From Actinopolyspora saharensis (GTDB lineage: Bacteria; Actinomycetota; Actinomycetes; Mycobacteriales; Pseudonocardiaceae): a DNA stretch of 64,000 nucleotides. Each line of letters opens with the position of its first letter. The first letter of the stretch is position 1. The notes under the pieces are model-generated. The model was given only the letters and a program-made list of their open reading frames with translations. It made no database searches and was not told the origin of the DNA. The stretch covers positions 1 to 64,000 of the forward strand of contig NZ_FNKO01000001.1 in NCBI RefSeq assembly GCF_900100925.1, given 5' to 3'. Made by a program: the position numbers and the translations under genes. Shown piece by piece: positions 49,545-57,722 of the stretch.

Positions 49545-51260
49545 TCAGTCGACTCCCGGGTAGGGGGTGCGCGCCAGCGAGGCCGAATCGCCCCAGTCGC
49601 GCCACTTCCCGGCCGAGCCCGCTGGTTCGGCCCAGGGGAGGTCGCAGCGGACCATTCTGGCGTCGCCCGCGGTCAGCCACCTGTGGACGACGTGGGCCTC
49701 CTCGGGGGGAGCCCCGAACAGCGGTCCCTCGCCCGGCACGACGGTCTCGCCCGAGGCCCGCAGGGCGTCGACCACCGGCAACGGGGGCGTCCCGTGCGGA
49801 GCCGTCCCGGCGGAAGCCAGCCGTCCGTGCCGCACCACGGCGAACAGCCAGCCCCCCGCTCCGTCCGGCCGGGCGGCGACCAGCTCCGGTATCCGGGCCA
49901 GCGCCGACAGTCGCTGCCCGCGATCCAACGTGCGAACGAGCCCGGCGAGGCGGTCCCGGTGCTCGGCCGCGTCCTCGAAGCGTTGGTCCGCCGCGAGCCT
50001 GTCGATCTCGGATCGGAGCCGGTGCAGCACGGAGTCGCCCTCACCGGTGAGCACTTCGCGCACCGGGACCACGTGGGATTCGTACTCCCGCGGGGCCTCG
50101 TGGCCCGCGCACGGCGCGCCGCAACGCCCCAGCTCGTAAACCGCGCAGGGGCGTGCGGCGGCGCCCGCCGCCGGTATGTGCTCGGTGCACTCGCGCAGCC
50201 CGGTGACGTCGTGCAGTGCTTCGACCGCTTCCAGCGCGGTGTTCCTGGTGCGGAAGGGACCGAGTGACTTCCGGGCGGGTGCCCGGGAGATCCGCAACCG
50301 CGGGAAGGGCTCCTCGGTGAGCGACACCCACCAGACCTTGCGCTGGTTCTTGGACCTGCGGTTGTACCAGGGGCGGTGGGCGTCGAGCAGGCGCAGTTCG
50401 CGCACCTCGGCCTCCAGCGGGTGCGCGCAGGTGATGTGCTCGACGCGCTCGGCGAGCGCGACCATTTCCCCGATCTTGTTCCTGCGCTCGCCCGCCGTGA
50501 AGTACTGCCCGACCCTGCGCCGCAGGTTCGTCGCCGTGCCGACGTAGAGCACCTCCTCGTTCGGGCCGCGGAACAGGTACACGCCGGGTTTCTCCGGCAG
50601 GTCGGCGGCCAGGTTCCGCTTGCGGCGTTGCTGCGCGGTCACGCCGGACAGGTACTCCAGCAGGTCCTCCAGGGTGTGCACCCCCGAGGGGGTGAGCAGT
50701 CCCAGCAGCGCGTGCAGCACCTCGTTGGTGGTTCTGGCGTCCTGCAGCGCCCGGTGCGCGGGGGAGTGAGTGGTTCCCAGCGTTTCGGCGAGCGCGGTCA
50801 GCCCGTGGTTCGGCGTCCGGCCCCGGGACAGGACGCGCCGCGAGAGCCGGAGCGTGCACACCACGGAGGGGTTCGGCCAGGTCAGGTCCAGCCGCGCGCA
50901 TCCGGCGCGGAGGAAGCCCGTGTCGAACGGCGCGTTGTGCGCCACGAGCACGCAGCCTTCCGCGAACTCGAGGAAGGCGGGCAGCGCGGTGTCGAGCGCG
51001 GGGGCACCGGCGAGCGTGGCGTCGCTGATCCCGGTGATCGCCGTGACTCCCGCGGGCACGGGGCGCCCGGGATCCACCAGGGTGGAGAACTCCTCGACGA
51101 CCTCGCCTCCGCGCACCTTGACCGCGGCTATCTCGGTTATCCCGTCCCGCTCGTGGTGCTTTCCCGTGGTCTCCAGATCCACCACCACGAAGGTGACTTC
51201 GCGCAGGGGGTGCCCCAGATCGGCGAAGGACAGCTGGGCGGACTCCGGTAACCGGCTCAT
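49545..51260 (-). CDS. DEDDh 3'-5' exonuclease fused to a UvrC-type GIY-YIG endonuclease
   Basis: This 571-aa two-part nuclease has an N-terminal DnaQ-like exonuclease (residues 20-185) with Asp28/Glu30 in VVDLETTG, HNAPFD near 110 and His169/Asp174 in HRALQDA. The GIY-YIG domain follows (GVYLF 226-230, YVGTATNLRRR from 239), then a UvrC-like middle region with a UVR-type segment (AADQRFEDAAEHRDRL). It lacks the C-terminal RNase H-like half of UvrC, so it resembles Cho plus an epsilon-like proofreader. Rv2191 has the same make-up. It probably acts in DNA repair. ATG 51260 has a -10-like TACGCT 8 nt upstream. Confidence 0.92.
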   Translation of the reverse strand: MSRLPESAQLSFADLGHPLREVTFVVVDLETTGKHHERDGITEIAAVKVRGGEVVEEFSTLVDPGRPVPAGVTAITGISDATLAGAPALDTALPAFLEFAEGCVLVAHNAPFDTGFLRAGCARLDLTWPNPSVVCTLRLSRRVLSRGRTPNHGLTALAETLGTTHSPAHRALQDARTTNEVLHALLGLLTPSGVHTLEDLLEYLSGVTAQQRRKRNLAADLPEKPGVYLFRGPNEEVLYVGTATNLRRRVGQYFTAGERRNKIGEMVALAERVEHITCAHPLEAEVRELRLLDAHRPWYNRRSKNQRKVWWVSLTEEPFPRLRISRAPARKSLGPFRTRNTALEAVEALHDVTGLRECTEHIPAAGAAARPCAVYELGRCGAPCAGHEAPREYESHVVPVREVLTGEGDSVLHRLRSEIDRLAADQRFEDAAEHRDRLAGLVRTLDRGQRLSALARIPELVAARPDGAGGWLFAVVRHGRLASAGTAPHGTPPLPVVDALRASGETVVPGEGPLFGAPPEEAHVVHRWLTAGDARMVRCDLPWAEPAGSAGKWRDWGDSASLARTPYPGVD

Positions 51261-51268
51261 GGTTGGCG

Positions 51269-51274
51269 AGCGTA
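51269..51274 (-). promoter_or_regulatory. Candidate -10 element of the exonuclease/GIY-YIG gene
   Basis: TACGCT on the minus strand lies 8 nt before ATG 51260. The other divergent gene starts at 51368. Confidence 0.4.
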
Positions 51275-51355
51275 TGCGGTGGCTCCGATCATGCGTTGAA
51301 CAGTCTTCCGGTGTTGCAACAACCGCCGGATGCGGGTAATGCGGGGTCGAGCACT

Positions 51356-51361
51356 TAGCCT
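51356..51361 (+). promoter_or_regulatory. Candidate -10 element of the NYN gene, leaderless start
   Basis: TAGCCT lies 6 nt before GTG 51368. Confidence 0.45.
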
Positions 51362-51367
51362 GGAAGA

Positions 51368-52759
51368 GTGATACCGCCAACAACGGGCGACAACGCCGAG
51401 GACCCGCGCGCCGAGACGGACTCCGCCCCCGCTCCCGAAGTCGGGAGCACTGGGGGAAGCGCCGTCGACTGGGACGCGCTGCCCGGGCCGCTGTGCACGC
51501 GGATGGCCGAGTTGGCAGCGGCCGCTCTCGGTGAGATGCGCGCGGGCGACGTTCCGGTGTCGCTGCGTCCGGTGATGCGTTTCGCTGTTGCCAAGAGGGC
51601 GAAGCTGGGCAAGTCGAACCTGTTGGCGGCCATGCGGGACTCCGCCGTGTTCCGCGCCACGGTGCTGGAGTGGTGCAGGAAGAACAGACCCGGGGTGTTG
51701 GAGCCCTGGCAGTCGGACCCGCTGGCGGCGGCCACCGCCGCGGTGCTGCTGGGGACCGTGACGGCCCCGCACTACGTGGAGCTCATCGGGTACCGGACCG
51801 AGCACGGCAAGCTCCGCGATCGGTGCGACTCGGCCGTTTCGCGGGCCGAGAAGCTCGCGAAGGAGAACGAGCAGCTGCGCGGCGAGCTCGCCGAGGCCAG
51901 GGAAGCGGCCCAGCGTGCCGAGCAGCACAGCGGAGCCGACGCGGACCGGCTGCGCAAACGACTGCGGCAGCAGGGCGTCCAGCTCAAGGAGTACAAGGAC
52001 GAGGTGACCCGCCTCAGGACCGAGCTGGAGCGGATCACCGAGGTCAAGGACAGGGAAGTGGCCGAGATAGCCGGGGAGCGCGACCGGGAGCGGGGACGCG
52101 CGCTGGACGAGCGGGCCAAGGCGCAACGTGCCGACCGCGAGGCGGAGGTGGCCAGGCAGTCGGCCCGGGAAGCCAGGCGCGGGGACGAGGTCAGACTGGC
52201 GCTGTTGCTGGAGACTCTGGAGGGGTCGGTGGCCGGGCTCCGGCGGGAGATCGGGGCCAACCAGCGTGGTGACGAGATCTCCGGCCCGCGACCTGCCGAG
52301 ACGGTCTCGGGGGTCCGTGCGCACTCGGGAACCACGGACGAGGTGCCGGACGTGGCCGCGCTGGATCGGCTGCTGGCGCTGCCCGCCGTGCACCTGATCA
52401 TCGACGGTTACAACGTCACCAAGACCGGCTATCCGGACCTTCCGCTGGCCGAGCAGCGGGACAGGTTGGCCCAGCAGTCCGCGGTGCTGGCCGCGCGTTC
52501 GGGCGTGGAGGTGACAGTCGTCTTCGACGGGGCGAACGTGGTGGCTGTGCCGAACGCGGGACCGCGCGGCGTGCGGGTGCTGTTCAGCGAGCAGGGGGTT
52601 CAGGCCGACGACGTGATCAGGGGGCTGGTCGAGTCCGAGCCCAGAGGGCGCCAGCTCGTGGTGGCCACATCGGACAGGGAAGTGGTGGACTCGGTGCGCA
52701 AGCGGGGGGCCTATGCTGTGGCCTCGGCGGTGCTGCTGGAGCGGATCAACCCGGCTTAG
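51368..52759 (+). CDS. NYN-domain (YacP-like) putative ribonuclease with coiled coil
   Basis: This 463-aa protein has an N-terminal helical region (residues 35-145) with FAVAKRAKLGKSNLLAAMRD. A long Glu/Arg-rich coiled coil spans about 150-300. A C-terminal NYN/PIN-like nuclease domain has IIDGYNVTK (Asp346), VTVVFDGANV, GVQADDVI and VVATSDREVVDSV. These acidic residues form the metal site of YacP/Rae1-type endoribonucleases. An RNA-processing role is likely from the family; the target is unknown. GTG 51368 lies 6 nt after TAGCCT. It is divergent from the DEDDh/GIY-YIG nuclease, so two nucleases share a 107-nt promoter region. Confidence 0.88.
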   Translation: MIPPTTGDNAEDPRAETDSAPAPEVGSTGGSAVDWDALPGPLCTRMAELAAAALGEMRAGDVPVSLRPVMRFAVAKRAKLGKSNLLAAMRDSAVFRATVLEWCRKNRPGVLEPWQSDPLAAATAAVLLGTVTAPHYVELIGYRTEHGKLRDRCDSAVSRAEKLAKENEQLRGELAEAREAAQRAEQHSGADADRLRKRLRQQGVQLKEYKDEVTRLRTELERITEVKDREVAEIAGERDRERGRALDERAKAQRADREAEVARQSAREARRGDEVRLALLLETLEGSVAGLRREIGANQRGDEISGPRPAETVSGVRAHSGTTDEVPDVAALDRLLALPAVHLIIDGYNVTKTGYPDLPLAEQRDRLAQQSAVLAARSGVEVTVVFDGANVVAVPNAGPRGVRVLFSEQGVQADDVIRGLVESEPRGRQLVVATSDREVVDSVRKRGAYAVASAVLLERINPA

Positions 52760-52800
52760 TCCCGTAGCGGAGCTTTGCGCGGGTGGTCGGGTAGCCGTCA

Positions 52801-52889
52801 CGTGAGTCGGCGCCTCGGGAGTGTTGGGCCGCTGGTGAGTAGCGACCTACGCGGCGAGCGGCCCGGCCTTGCAAAGCATCCGACTCACG
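52801..52889. ncRNA. Long nested hairpin, candidate structured RNA
   Basis: CGTGAGTCGG and CCGACTCACG form an outer 10-bp stem, GGGCCGCT and AGCGGCCC an inner 8-bp stem, and GTAG-CGAC-CTAC a terminal hairpin, all properly nested. GCTTTGC at 52771 and GCAAAGC at 52871 add another inverted pair. It lies 40 nt after the NYN gene without a U-tract, so it could be a 3' processing structure, a small RNA or a mobile-element remnant. Confidence 0.4.
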
Positions 52890-53024
52890 CACCGGAGCTT
52901 CTCGTCCTGATTAGGCTGAAGCACCTGCGTCCGGAGGTCCCCTGAATCGAGCCTCTCGGGACTCCCCTTCGGCATCGCAGCCGCCGAAAACCCGGACAGA
53001 AACTTCCGGAAGAAGGGCACCGTT

Positions 53025-53096
53025 CGTGGCTACCCGATGTCGGGCCTCGCCGGAGCGAGAGCCCGCGAGAGGTTCCGCCACGAAACCACCCGACCA
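53025..53096 (+). repeat. Intergenic structured repeat, copy B
   Basis: It begins CGTGGCTACCCGATGTCGGG and continues CCTCGCCGGAGCGAGAG, then GCCCGCGAGAGGTTCC and GCCACGAAACCACC. Three small hairpins are visible: CCCGA/TCGGG, CTCGC/GCGAG and GGTTCCG/CGAAACC with one mismatch. It matches copies A and C over 45-55 bp and lies just upstream of the NlpC leader. Confidence 0.8.
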
Positions 53097-53199
53097 GGTC
53101 AATCCGTGCACTCTCTTACTTGGTTTGGTCACGCTGCGTCGTGTTGTGGCCCCCACTCTGGACTAGTCGGCTCACCTCTCGTAATCTAGCCGAGACTTC

Positions 53200-53400
53200 G
53201 CGGCGATCAGTCGCCCAAACCGGGGTGGCTCCGCGGAGTTGTCGCCGGATCGGCTCGTCGGGGGAGCCGAGCCGGGAGCATTCCCGAGCGCGCCACCGGT
53301 GTTGCGCGGACGGTCCCACGCGGGAGTACGAGCAAGCCTCTCCTGCCCACGGTGCTGCTCGCCGCCGAATCGGGCGCGCTTCTTCCAACGGGGCCTCCCG
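53200..53400 (+). promoter_or_regulatory. Candidate c-di-AMP (ydaO-type) riboswitch in the NlpC/P60 leader
   Basis: The long leader contains GTCGCCGGATC, then CGGGGGAGCC and GGGAGCATTCCC, then GAGTACGAGCAAGCCTC. These resemble, in order, the ydaO consensus blocks CGGGGGAACC, GGGGUGAAUCC and GAGUCCGACAGCUAACCUC. Such riboswitches are known ahead of cell-wall hydrolase genes in actinobacteria. The match is by eye and boundaries are approximate. Confidence 0.55.
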
Positions 53401-53427
53401 GTTGGCGGCCGAGCAAACGAAGGAGCA

Positions 53428-54480
53428 ATGCGCGAAGTGGCCTCGCACGGACTCAAACGCTCAATGCGGGGAGCACTGACGGCTACGGCGGTGGCCACCG
53501 CCGTCACCGTGAGCTCCGCGCCGGCTCTCGCGGACCCCGATCTGCCCGACGACAAGTCCGAAGCCGTCGAGCAGCTTCAGAAGCTCTCCCGCCAGGCCGA
53601 ACAGCTCACCGAGAAGTACAAGCGGGCCAAGGACGACCACGAGGCCCGCAAGGACGAGCTGGCCAAGGCAAAGGAGGCCGAGGCCAAGGCCAAGAAGGCG
53701 GCCGAGCGGGCCAGGGCCGAGGAGGAGAAGTTCAGGGGGCAGGTGGACGAGCTGACCAGCTCCGTCTACAAGGGATCCCGGATGAACCAGCTCTCGGCTC
53801 TGATGGCCAGCGAGTCGCCGGACTCCTTCCTGGACCGCGCCTCGATAATGGACGAACTGGCCAGGGACAACCAGCAGGCCGTCGCCGCCGTGAGCAGTGC
53901 TACCGAGAAGGCCGAAGCCGCTGAGCAGAGGGCGCGGCAGGCCCGTGAGCGCGCGGCCAAGGCCGAGCAGGAGGCGGCTCGCCTGCAGCAGGAGATCTCC
54001 GAGAAGAAGTCCAAGATGGAGGAGCGGGTCTCCGAGGTCAAGGAACACATCGAGGAGCTGAGCCAGGAGCAGCAGGAATCGCTGCAAGGGGGCGGGCAGA
54101 CCGACTACGAGTACGCCGGCGGTGCCGGATCGGCTTCGGCCGCGGTCCAGGCAGCGCTGAGCAAGCAGGGCTCGCCCTATGTGTACGGTGCCGACGGACC
54201 CAGCCAGTTCGACTGCTCCGGACTGATGTACTGGGCCTACGCGCAAGCGGGAACGGATCTGCCCCGTTCGAGCAGTGCGCAGGCGCAGGTGGGCAAGCCG
54301 ATCTCGGCTTCCCAGCTCAAACCCGGTGACCTCATCTTCTACTACAGCCCGATCAGCCACGTCTCCATGTACGTCGGCAACGGCAACGCCGTGCACGCCC
54401 CGACGAGCGGGCAGGTCGTCAAGGTCGTGCCCTACGACCAGATCGCATCCGTCAACCGGATGCGCCGCGTGGTGGGCTGA
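53428..54480 (+). CDS. Secreted NlpC/P60 peptidoglycan endopeptidase with coiled coil
   Basis: This 350-aa exported protein has a signal peptide (KRSMRGALTATAVATAVTV, cleavage after PALA near residue 35) and a long Lys/Glu/Ala coiled coil at residues 45-225. The C-terminal NlpC/P60 domain has catalytic Cys263 in FDCSGL, His311 in ISHVSMYVG and His323 in AVHAPTSG. It is a RipC-like hydrolase (Rv2190c position) that cuts stem peptides during division. The coiled coil in this group is thought to bind FtsEX. ATG 53428 has AAGGAG very close (2 nt). A leader of about 300 nt precedes it, with a possible c-di-AMP riboswitch. Confidence 0.94.
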   Translation: MREVASHGLKRSMRGALTATAVATAVTVSSAPALADPDLPDDKSEAVEQLQKLSRQAEQLTEKYKRAKDDHEARKDELAKAKEAEAKAKKAAERARAEEEKFRGQVDELTSSVYKGSRMNQLSALMASESPDSFLDRASIMDELARDNQQAVAAVSSATEKAEAAEQRARQARERAAKAEQEAARLQQEISEKKSKMEERVSEVKEHIEELSQEQQESLQGGGQTDYEYAGGAGSASAAVQAALSKQGSPYVYGADGPSQFDCSGLMYWAYAQAGTDLPRSSSAQAQVGKPISASQLKPGDLIFYYSPISHVSMYVGNGNAVHAPTSGQVVKVVPYDQIASVNRMRRVVG

Positions 54481-54677
54481 GTCGGTTGATCGGAGTTTCA
54501 CGGCCCCGGCCGCGTCGGTGAGCGGCTGTCGGTGACCAGCTGTCGGTGACCGGGGAACCTTCGTTCGGTCGCGCCGGTTCCCCGGAGCCGAACCGGTTCG
54601 GAAAACCGCCCGGAGGAGCTTCCCGTCGGAATTCTGTCCGGCCGCCTCGGTGCGGATTCGAAGCTTGTCCTCGGCGT

Positions 54678-54704
54678 CGCCGCGGGGGTCGTCCCCCCGC
54701 GGCG
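54678..54704. terminator. Hairpin between convergent NlpC and acyl-CoA synthetase genes
   Basis: CGCCGCGGGGG and CCCCCGCGGCG form an 11-bp stem with a TCGTC loop, 31 nt from the synthetase stop. No strong U-tract is present. Confidence 0.6.
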
Positions 54705-54735
54705 TCACGCGAACCGCGTCGGTGGTGCGTACCGG

Positions 54736-56550
54736 TCAGGAGGAGTAGATCGCCTCGATCTCGGAGGCGTAGTTCTCCGCGACCTTGTTGCGCTTGACCT
54801 TCAGGCTCGGGGTCATCTCACCCCGGTCCTCGGCGAAGTCCTGCGGCAGGATGCGGAACTGCTTGATCTGCTCCGCCTTGGACACCGCCTGGTTGGCCTC
54901 GTCGACGGCCTTCTGCACCTCGGCGCACATCTCGGGGTCGTTCGCCAGCTCGCTCGGCGAGGTGTCCTTGGGGCGTCCCCTGGCCTCGAGCCAGGAGGGC
55001 AGGAACTCGGGGTCCAGGGTCACCAGCACTCCGATGAAGGGCTTCTGGTCCCCGACCACCATGCACTGGCTGATCAGCGGGTGCGCCCGCATGTGATCCT
55101 CCAGCACCGCGGGAGCCACGTTCTTGCCGCCCGCGGTCACGATGATCTCCTTCTTCCTGCCGGTGATCCGCAGGAAGCCGTCCTCGTCGAGCGAACCGAG
55201 ATCGCCGGTGTGGAACCAGCCGTCCTCGAGGGACTGCTCGGTGGCCGCCTCGTTGTTCCAGTACCGGTGGAAGACCACGTCGCCCTTGACCAGCACCTCG
55301 CCGTCCTCGGCGATCCTTATGGAGGTCCCCGCGAGCGGACGGCCGACGGTGCCGATCTTGTAGTTGTCCCGCACGTTGACCGCCGCGGCCGCGGCGGTCT
55401 CGGTCAGCCCGTATCCCTCGAGGATCGGCACGCCCATCCCGAAGAAGAAGTGGGTCAGGCGCTCGCCGAGCGGCGCGCCTCCGGACACCGCCGCGATGCA
55501 ACGTCCTCCCAACGAGGCGCGCAGCTTGCTGTAGACCAGCTTGTCGAACACGAAGTGCTTGGCCCGCAGCACGGCGCTCGGTTTCCCGGAGCCGGACAAC
55601 GCGCGGCTGTAGGCCACCGCGGTCTCCTCGGCCACGTCGAAGATCCTGCCCTTGCCCTCGCCGTGGGCCTTCTGCTTGGCGGTGTTGTAGACCTTCTCGA
55701 AAACCCGGGGTACGGCCAGCACGAAGGTCGGGCGGAACGATCCGAGGTCCGCCACGAGGTTCTTGACGTCCCCGGTGTGGCCGAGGGTCAATCTGGCGTA
55801 GACGCAGGAGATGGTGATCACCCTGGCGAGCACGTGCGCCATGGGCAGGAACATCAGCATCGAGTTGCCCGGCTGCATCAGCTGGGGGAACGCGTTCAGG
55901 TCGCCGCGCACCTCGGCGAGCAGGTTGCGATGGGTGAGCACGCACCCCTTGGGGCGCCCCGTGGTGCCGGAGGTGTAGATCAGAGTCGCCGTGTCGTCCG
56001 CCCCGATCGCGCGCCTCCGCTCGTGCACCCGCTCGTCGGCCACCTCCGACCCCAGCGAGGTGAGCTCGGCCACGGCGGTGGTGCCCTCCCCGGAGACGGG
56101 GCCGTCGATCTGCCAGACGTGCCGAAGGGCGGGCAGATCGTCGAGGACCGTGTCGAGCTCGGAGCGGTGCTGCGGTGTTTCGATCACGATCGCCGAGGCC
56201 TCGGAGTCGCTCAGGATCCATTCCGCCTGTTCGGCCGAGGACGTCTCGTAGATGGGCACGGTGATACATCCCGCCGACCAGATGGCGAAGTCGAACAGGT
56301 TCCACTCGTAGCGGGTGCGGGACATCAGCCCCACCCGGTCACCCTGCTGCAGACCAGCTGCGATGAGCCCCTTGGACACCGCGAGCACCTGCGCGGCGAA
56401 TTCGGCCGTCGTCACGTCCACCCAGGTTCCGTCAACCCTGCGGCGGAAGCCGACCGTGTCACCGAACCGCTCGGCATTGGCCCACACCATGTCGGTGAGG
56501 TTCTCCTCGGCGGCCACCGTGACAGTGGCGGGGGCGCTGAACTCTCGCAC
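54736..56550 (-). CDS. Long-chain fatty-acid-CoA ligase (FadD15-like)
   Basis: This 604-aa AMP-forming enzyme activates fatty acids to acyl-CoA. The P-loop-like motif LIYTSGTTGRPKG lies near residue 205, VPIYETSSAEQ before it, and then GYGLTETAAAAAVN, GWFHTGDLG and GRKKEIIVTAGGKNVAP with the adenylate-binding residues. The C-terminal catalytic Lys lies in SLKVKRNKV. GTG 56550 is selected for GGAGG 7 nt upstream. The longer frame to 56685 is unsupported. Rv2187 (fadD15) holds the same position in M. tuberculosis. Whether it feeds beta-oxidation or lipid synthesis is not decided by sequence. Confidence 0.94.
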   Translation of the reverse strand: MREFSAPATVTVAAEENLTDMVWANAERFGDTVGFRRRVDGTWVDVTTAEFAAQVLAVSKGLIAAGLQQGDRVGLMSRTRYEWNLFDFAIWSAGCITVPIYETSSAEQAEWILSDSEASAIVIETPQHRSELDTVLDDLPALRHVWQIDGPVSGEGTTAVAELTSLGSEVADERVHERRRAIGADDTATLIYTSGTTGRPKGCVLTHRNLLAEVRGDLNAFPQLMQPGNSMLMFLPMAHVLARVITISCVYARLTLGHTGDVKNLVADLGSFRPTFVLAVPRVFEKVYNTAKQKAHGEGKGRIFDVAEETAVAYSRALSGSGKPSAVLRAKHFVFDKLVYSKLRASLGGRCIAAVSGGAPLGERLTHFFFGMGVPILEGYGLTETAAAAAVNVRDNYKIGTVGRPLAGTSIRIAEDGEVLVKGDVVFHRYWNNEAATEQSLEDGWFHTGDLGSLDEDGFLRITGRKKEIIVTAGGKNVAPAVLEDHMRAHPLISQCMVVGDQKPFIGVLVTLDPEFLPSWLEARGRPKDTSPSELANDPEMCAEVQKAVDEANQAVSKAEQIKQFRILPQDFAEDRGEMTPSLKVKRNKVAENYASEIEAIYSS

Positions 56551-56873
56551 TTTGCATCCTCCGAAAGCACGCCAAATTGTGATGGCCAACCTAACCCCGA
56601 GCGCTACTGGGCGGTAGCCCCCCTGTTCGTTGTGGGGCGGAATCATAGCGTGGTCCGGGTGCTCGCCCACGACGAGCCGTCTCACCGACGGGCGGATTGC
56701 CGGTGAGCGGCGCCGCCGGTGCCCGCCGCTCCTCCCGCGGTGTCCCGAGCGCTTTTCGGGCCGCTCGCGGCGGCCCGGAGCGGGCGCGGGATCCTGGCGC
56801 GAGTCCTTCGCCGCGCGGCCTCATGAGCGGTTAGTTTGGTTGAGCAGGATATTCGGCGGAGAACGGAGGCACC
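56551..56873. other. Divergent region between the acyl-CoA ligase and phosphoesterase genes
   Basis: These 323 nt carry no gene-like frame. It must contain both promoters; none is obvious. GC-rich imperfect hairpins lie at 56700-56790. Confidence 0.4.
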
Positions 56874-57662
56874 TTGCGGGTGCATGTGGTCTCGGACGTG
56901 CACGGAAACGTGGAAGATCTCAAGCGGGCGGGCGACGGTGCCGACGCGCTGGTCGTGCTGGGCGATCTCGTCGACTTCGTCGACTACCACGATCACGAGA
57001 AGGGGATTCTCGGTGCCGTGTTCGGGCCGGAGAAGGTCGGTCACTTCGCCGAACTGCGCCGCAACCGCCGCGGTGCGGAGATGGCCGGTTACCTGCGCTC
57101 GCTGTGGGACGGCCTCTCGGATCCGGTGAGGGTGGTTCGCCAGGCGGTTCGCGAGCAGTACGCGGAACTGTTCGCCGCCATGCCGGTTCCCACCTACGCG
57201 ACGGCGGGGAACGTGGACGCGCCGGGGCTGTGGCCCGAGTTCACGGGTGAGGGCGTCCGGGCGCTGGACGGTCAGAGCGTGGAGATCGGCGGACTGCGCT
57301 TCGGGTTCGTCGGTGGGGCGCTGCTCCCCCCGGGAGGGGCCTTGCGCCAAGACCTCCCCTGGGTGCCCAACCTGCGCACCGAGGAGGAGTTCGACGAGCT
57401 GGTGGAGGGGCTGGACGAGGTGGACGTGCTGTGCACCCACGTGCCCCCGCAGGTCCCCGAACTGGTCTACGACGTGGTGGCCCGGAGAGCGGAGCGGGGC
57501 TCGGCGGGCGTGCTGCGTCGAGTGGAGCGGGACAACCCGCGTTGGTCGCTGTTCGGGCACGTGCACCAGCCCCTGTCCGGCAGGACGCGGATCGGGCGCA
57601 CCGAGTGCGTCAACGTCGGCCACTTCAAACGTCACGGAGAGCCGTACGTCTTGCGCTGGTGA
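56874..57662 (+). CDS. Calcineurin-like metallophosphoesterase
   Basis: This 262-aa di-metal phosphoesterase has all five family motifs in order: SDVHGN (Asp8, His10), LGDLVD, AGNVD (usually GNHD, here with Asp after Val), CTHVPP and GHVHQP. The substrate could be a phosphodiester or phosphoprotein. TTG 56874 is used because GGAGG lies 5 nt upstream and the conserved MRVHVVSDVHG starts there. The SRPBCC gene follows after 60 nt on the same strand. It begins a four-gene run ending in a CxxC protein. Confidence 0.88.
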   Translation: MRVHVVSDVHGNVEDLKRAGDGADALVVLGDLVDFVDYHDHEKGILGAVFGPEKVGHFAELRRNRRGAEMAGYLRSLWDGLSDPVRVVRQAVREQYAELFAAMPVPTYATAGNVDAPGLWPEFTGEGVRALDGQSVEIGGLRFGFVGGALLPPGGALRQDLPWVPNLRTEEEFDELVEGLDEVDVLCTHVPPQVPELVYDVVARRAERGSAGVLRRVERDNPRWSLFGHVHQPLSGRTRIGRTECVNVGHFKRHGEPYVLRW

Positions 57663-57709
57663 GCGCTCCGCGCCCGCCTGCCGGTGGCCGTCCGACGGGC
57701 GATGACCTG

Positions 57710-57715
57710 TAATCT
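57710..57715 (+). promoter_or_regulatory. Candidate -10 element of the SRPBCC gene, leaderless start
   Basis: TAATCT lies 7 nt before ATG 57723. This suggests an internal promoter for the SRPBCC-ArsA-CxxC genes. Confidence 0.5.
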
Positions 57716-57722
57716 GCCCGGC

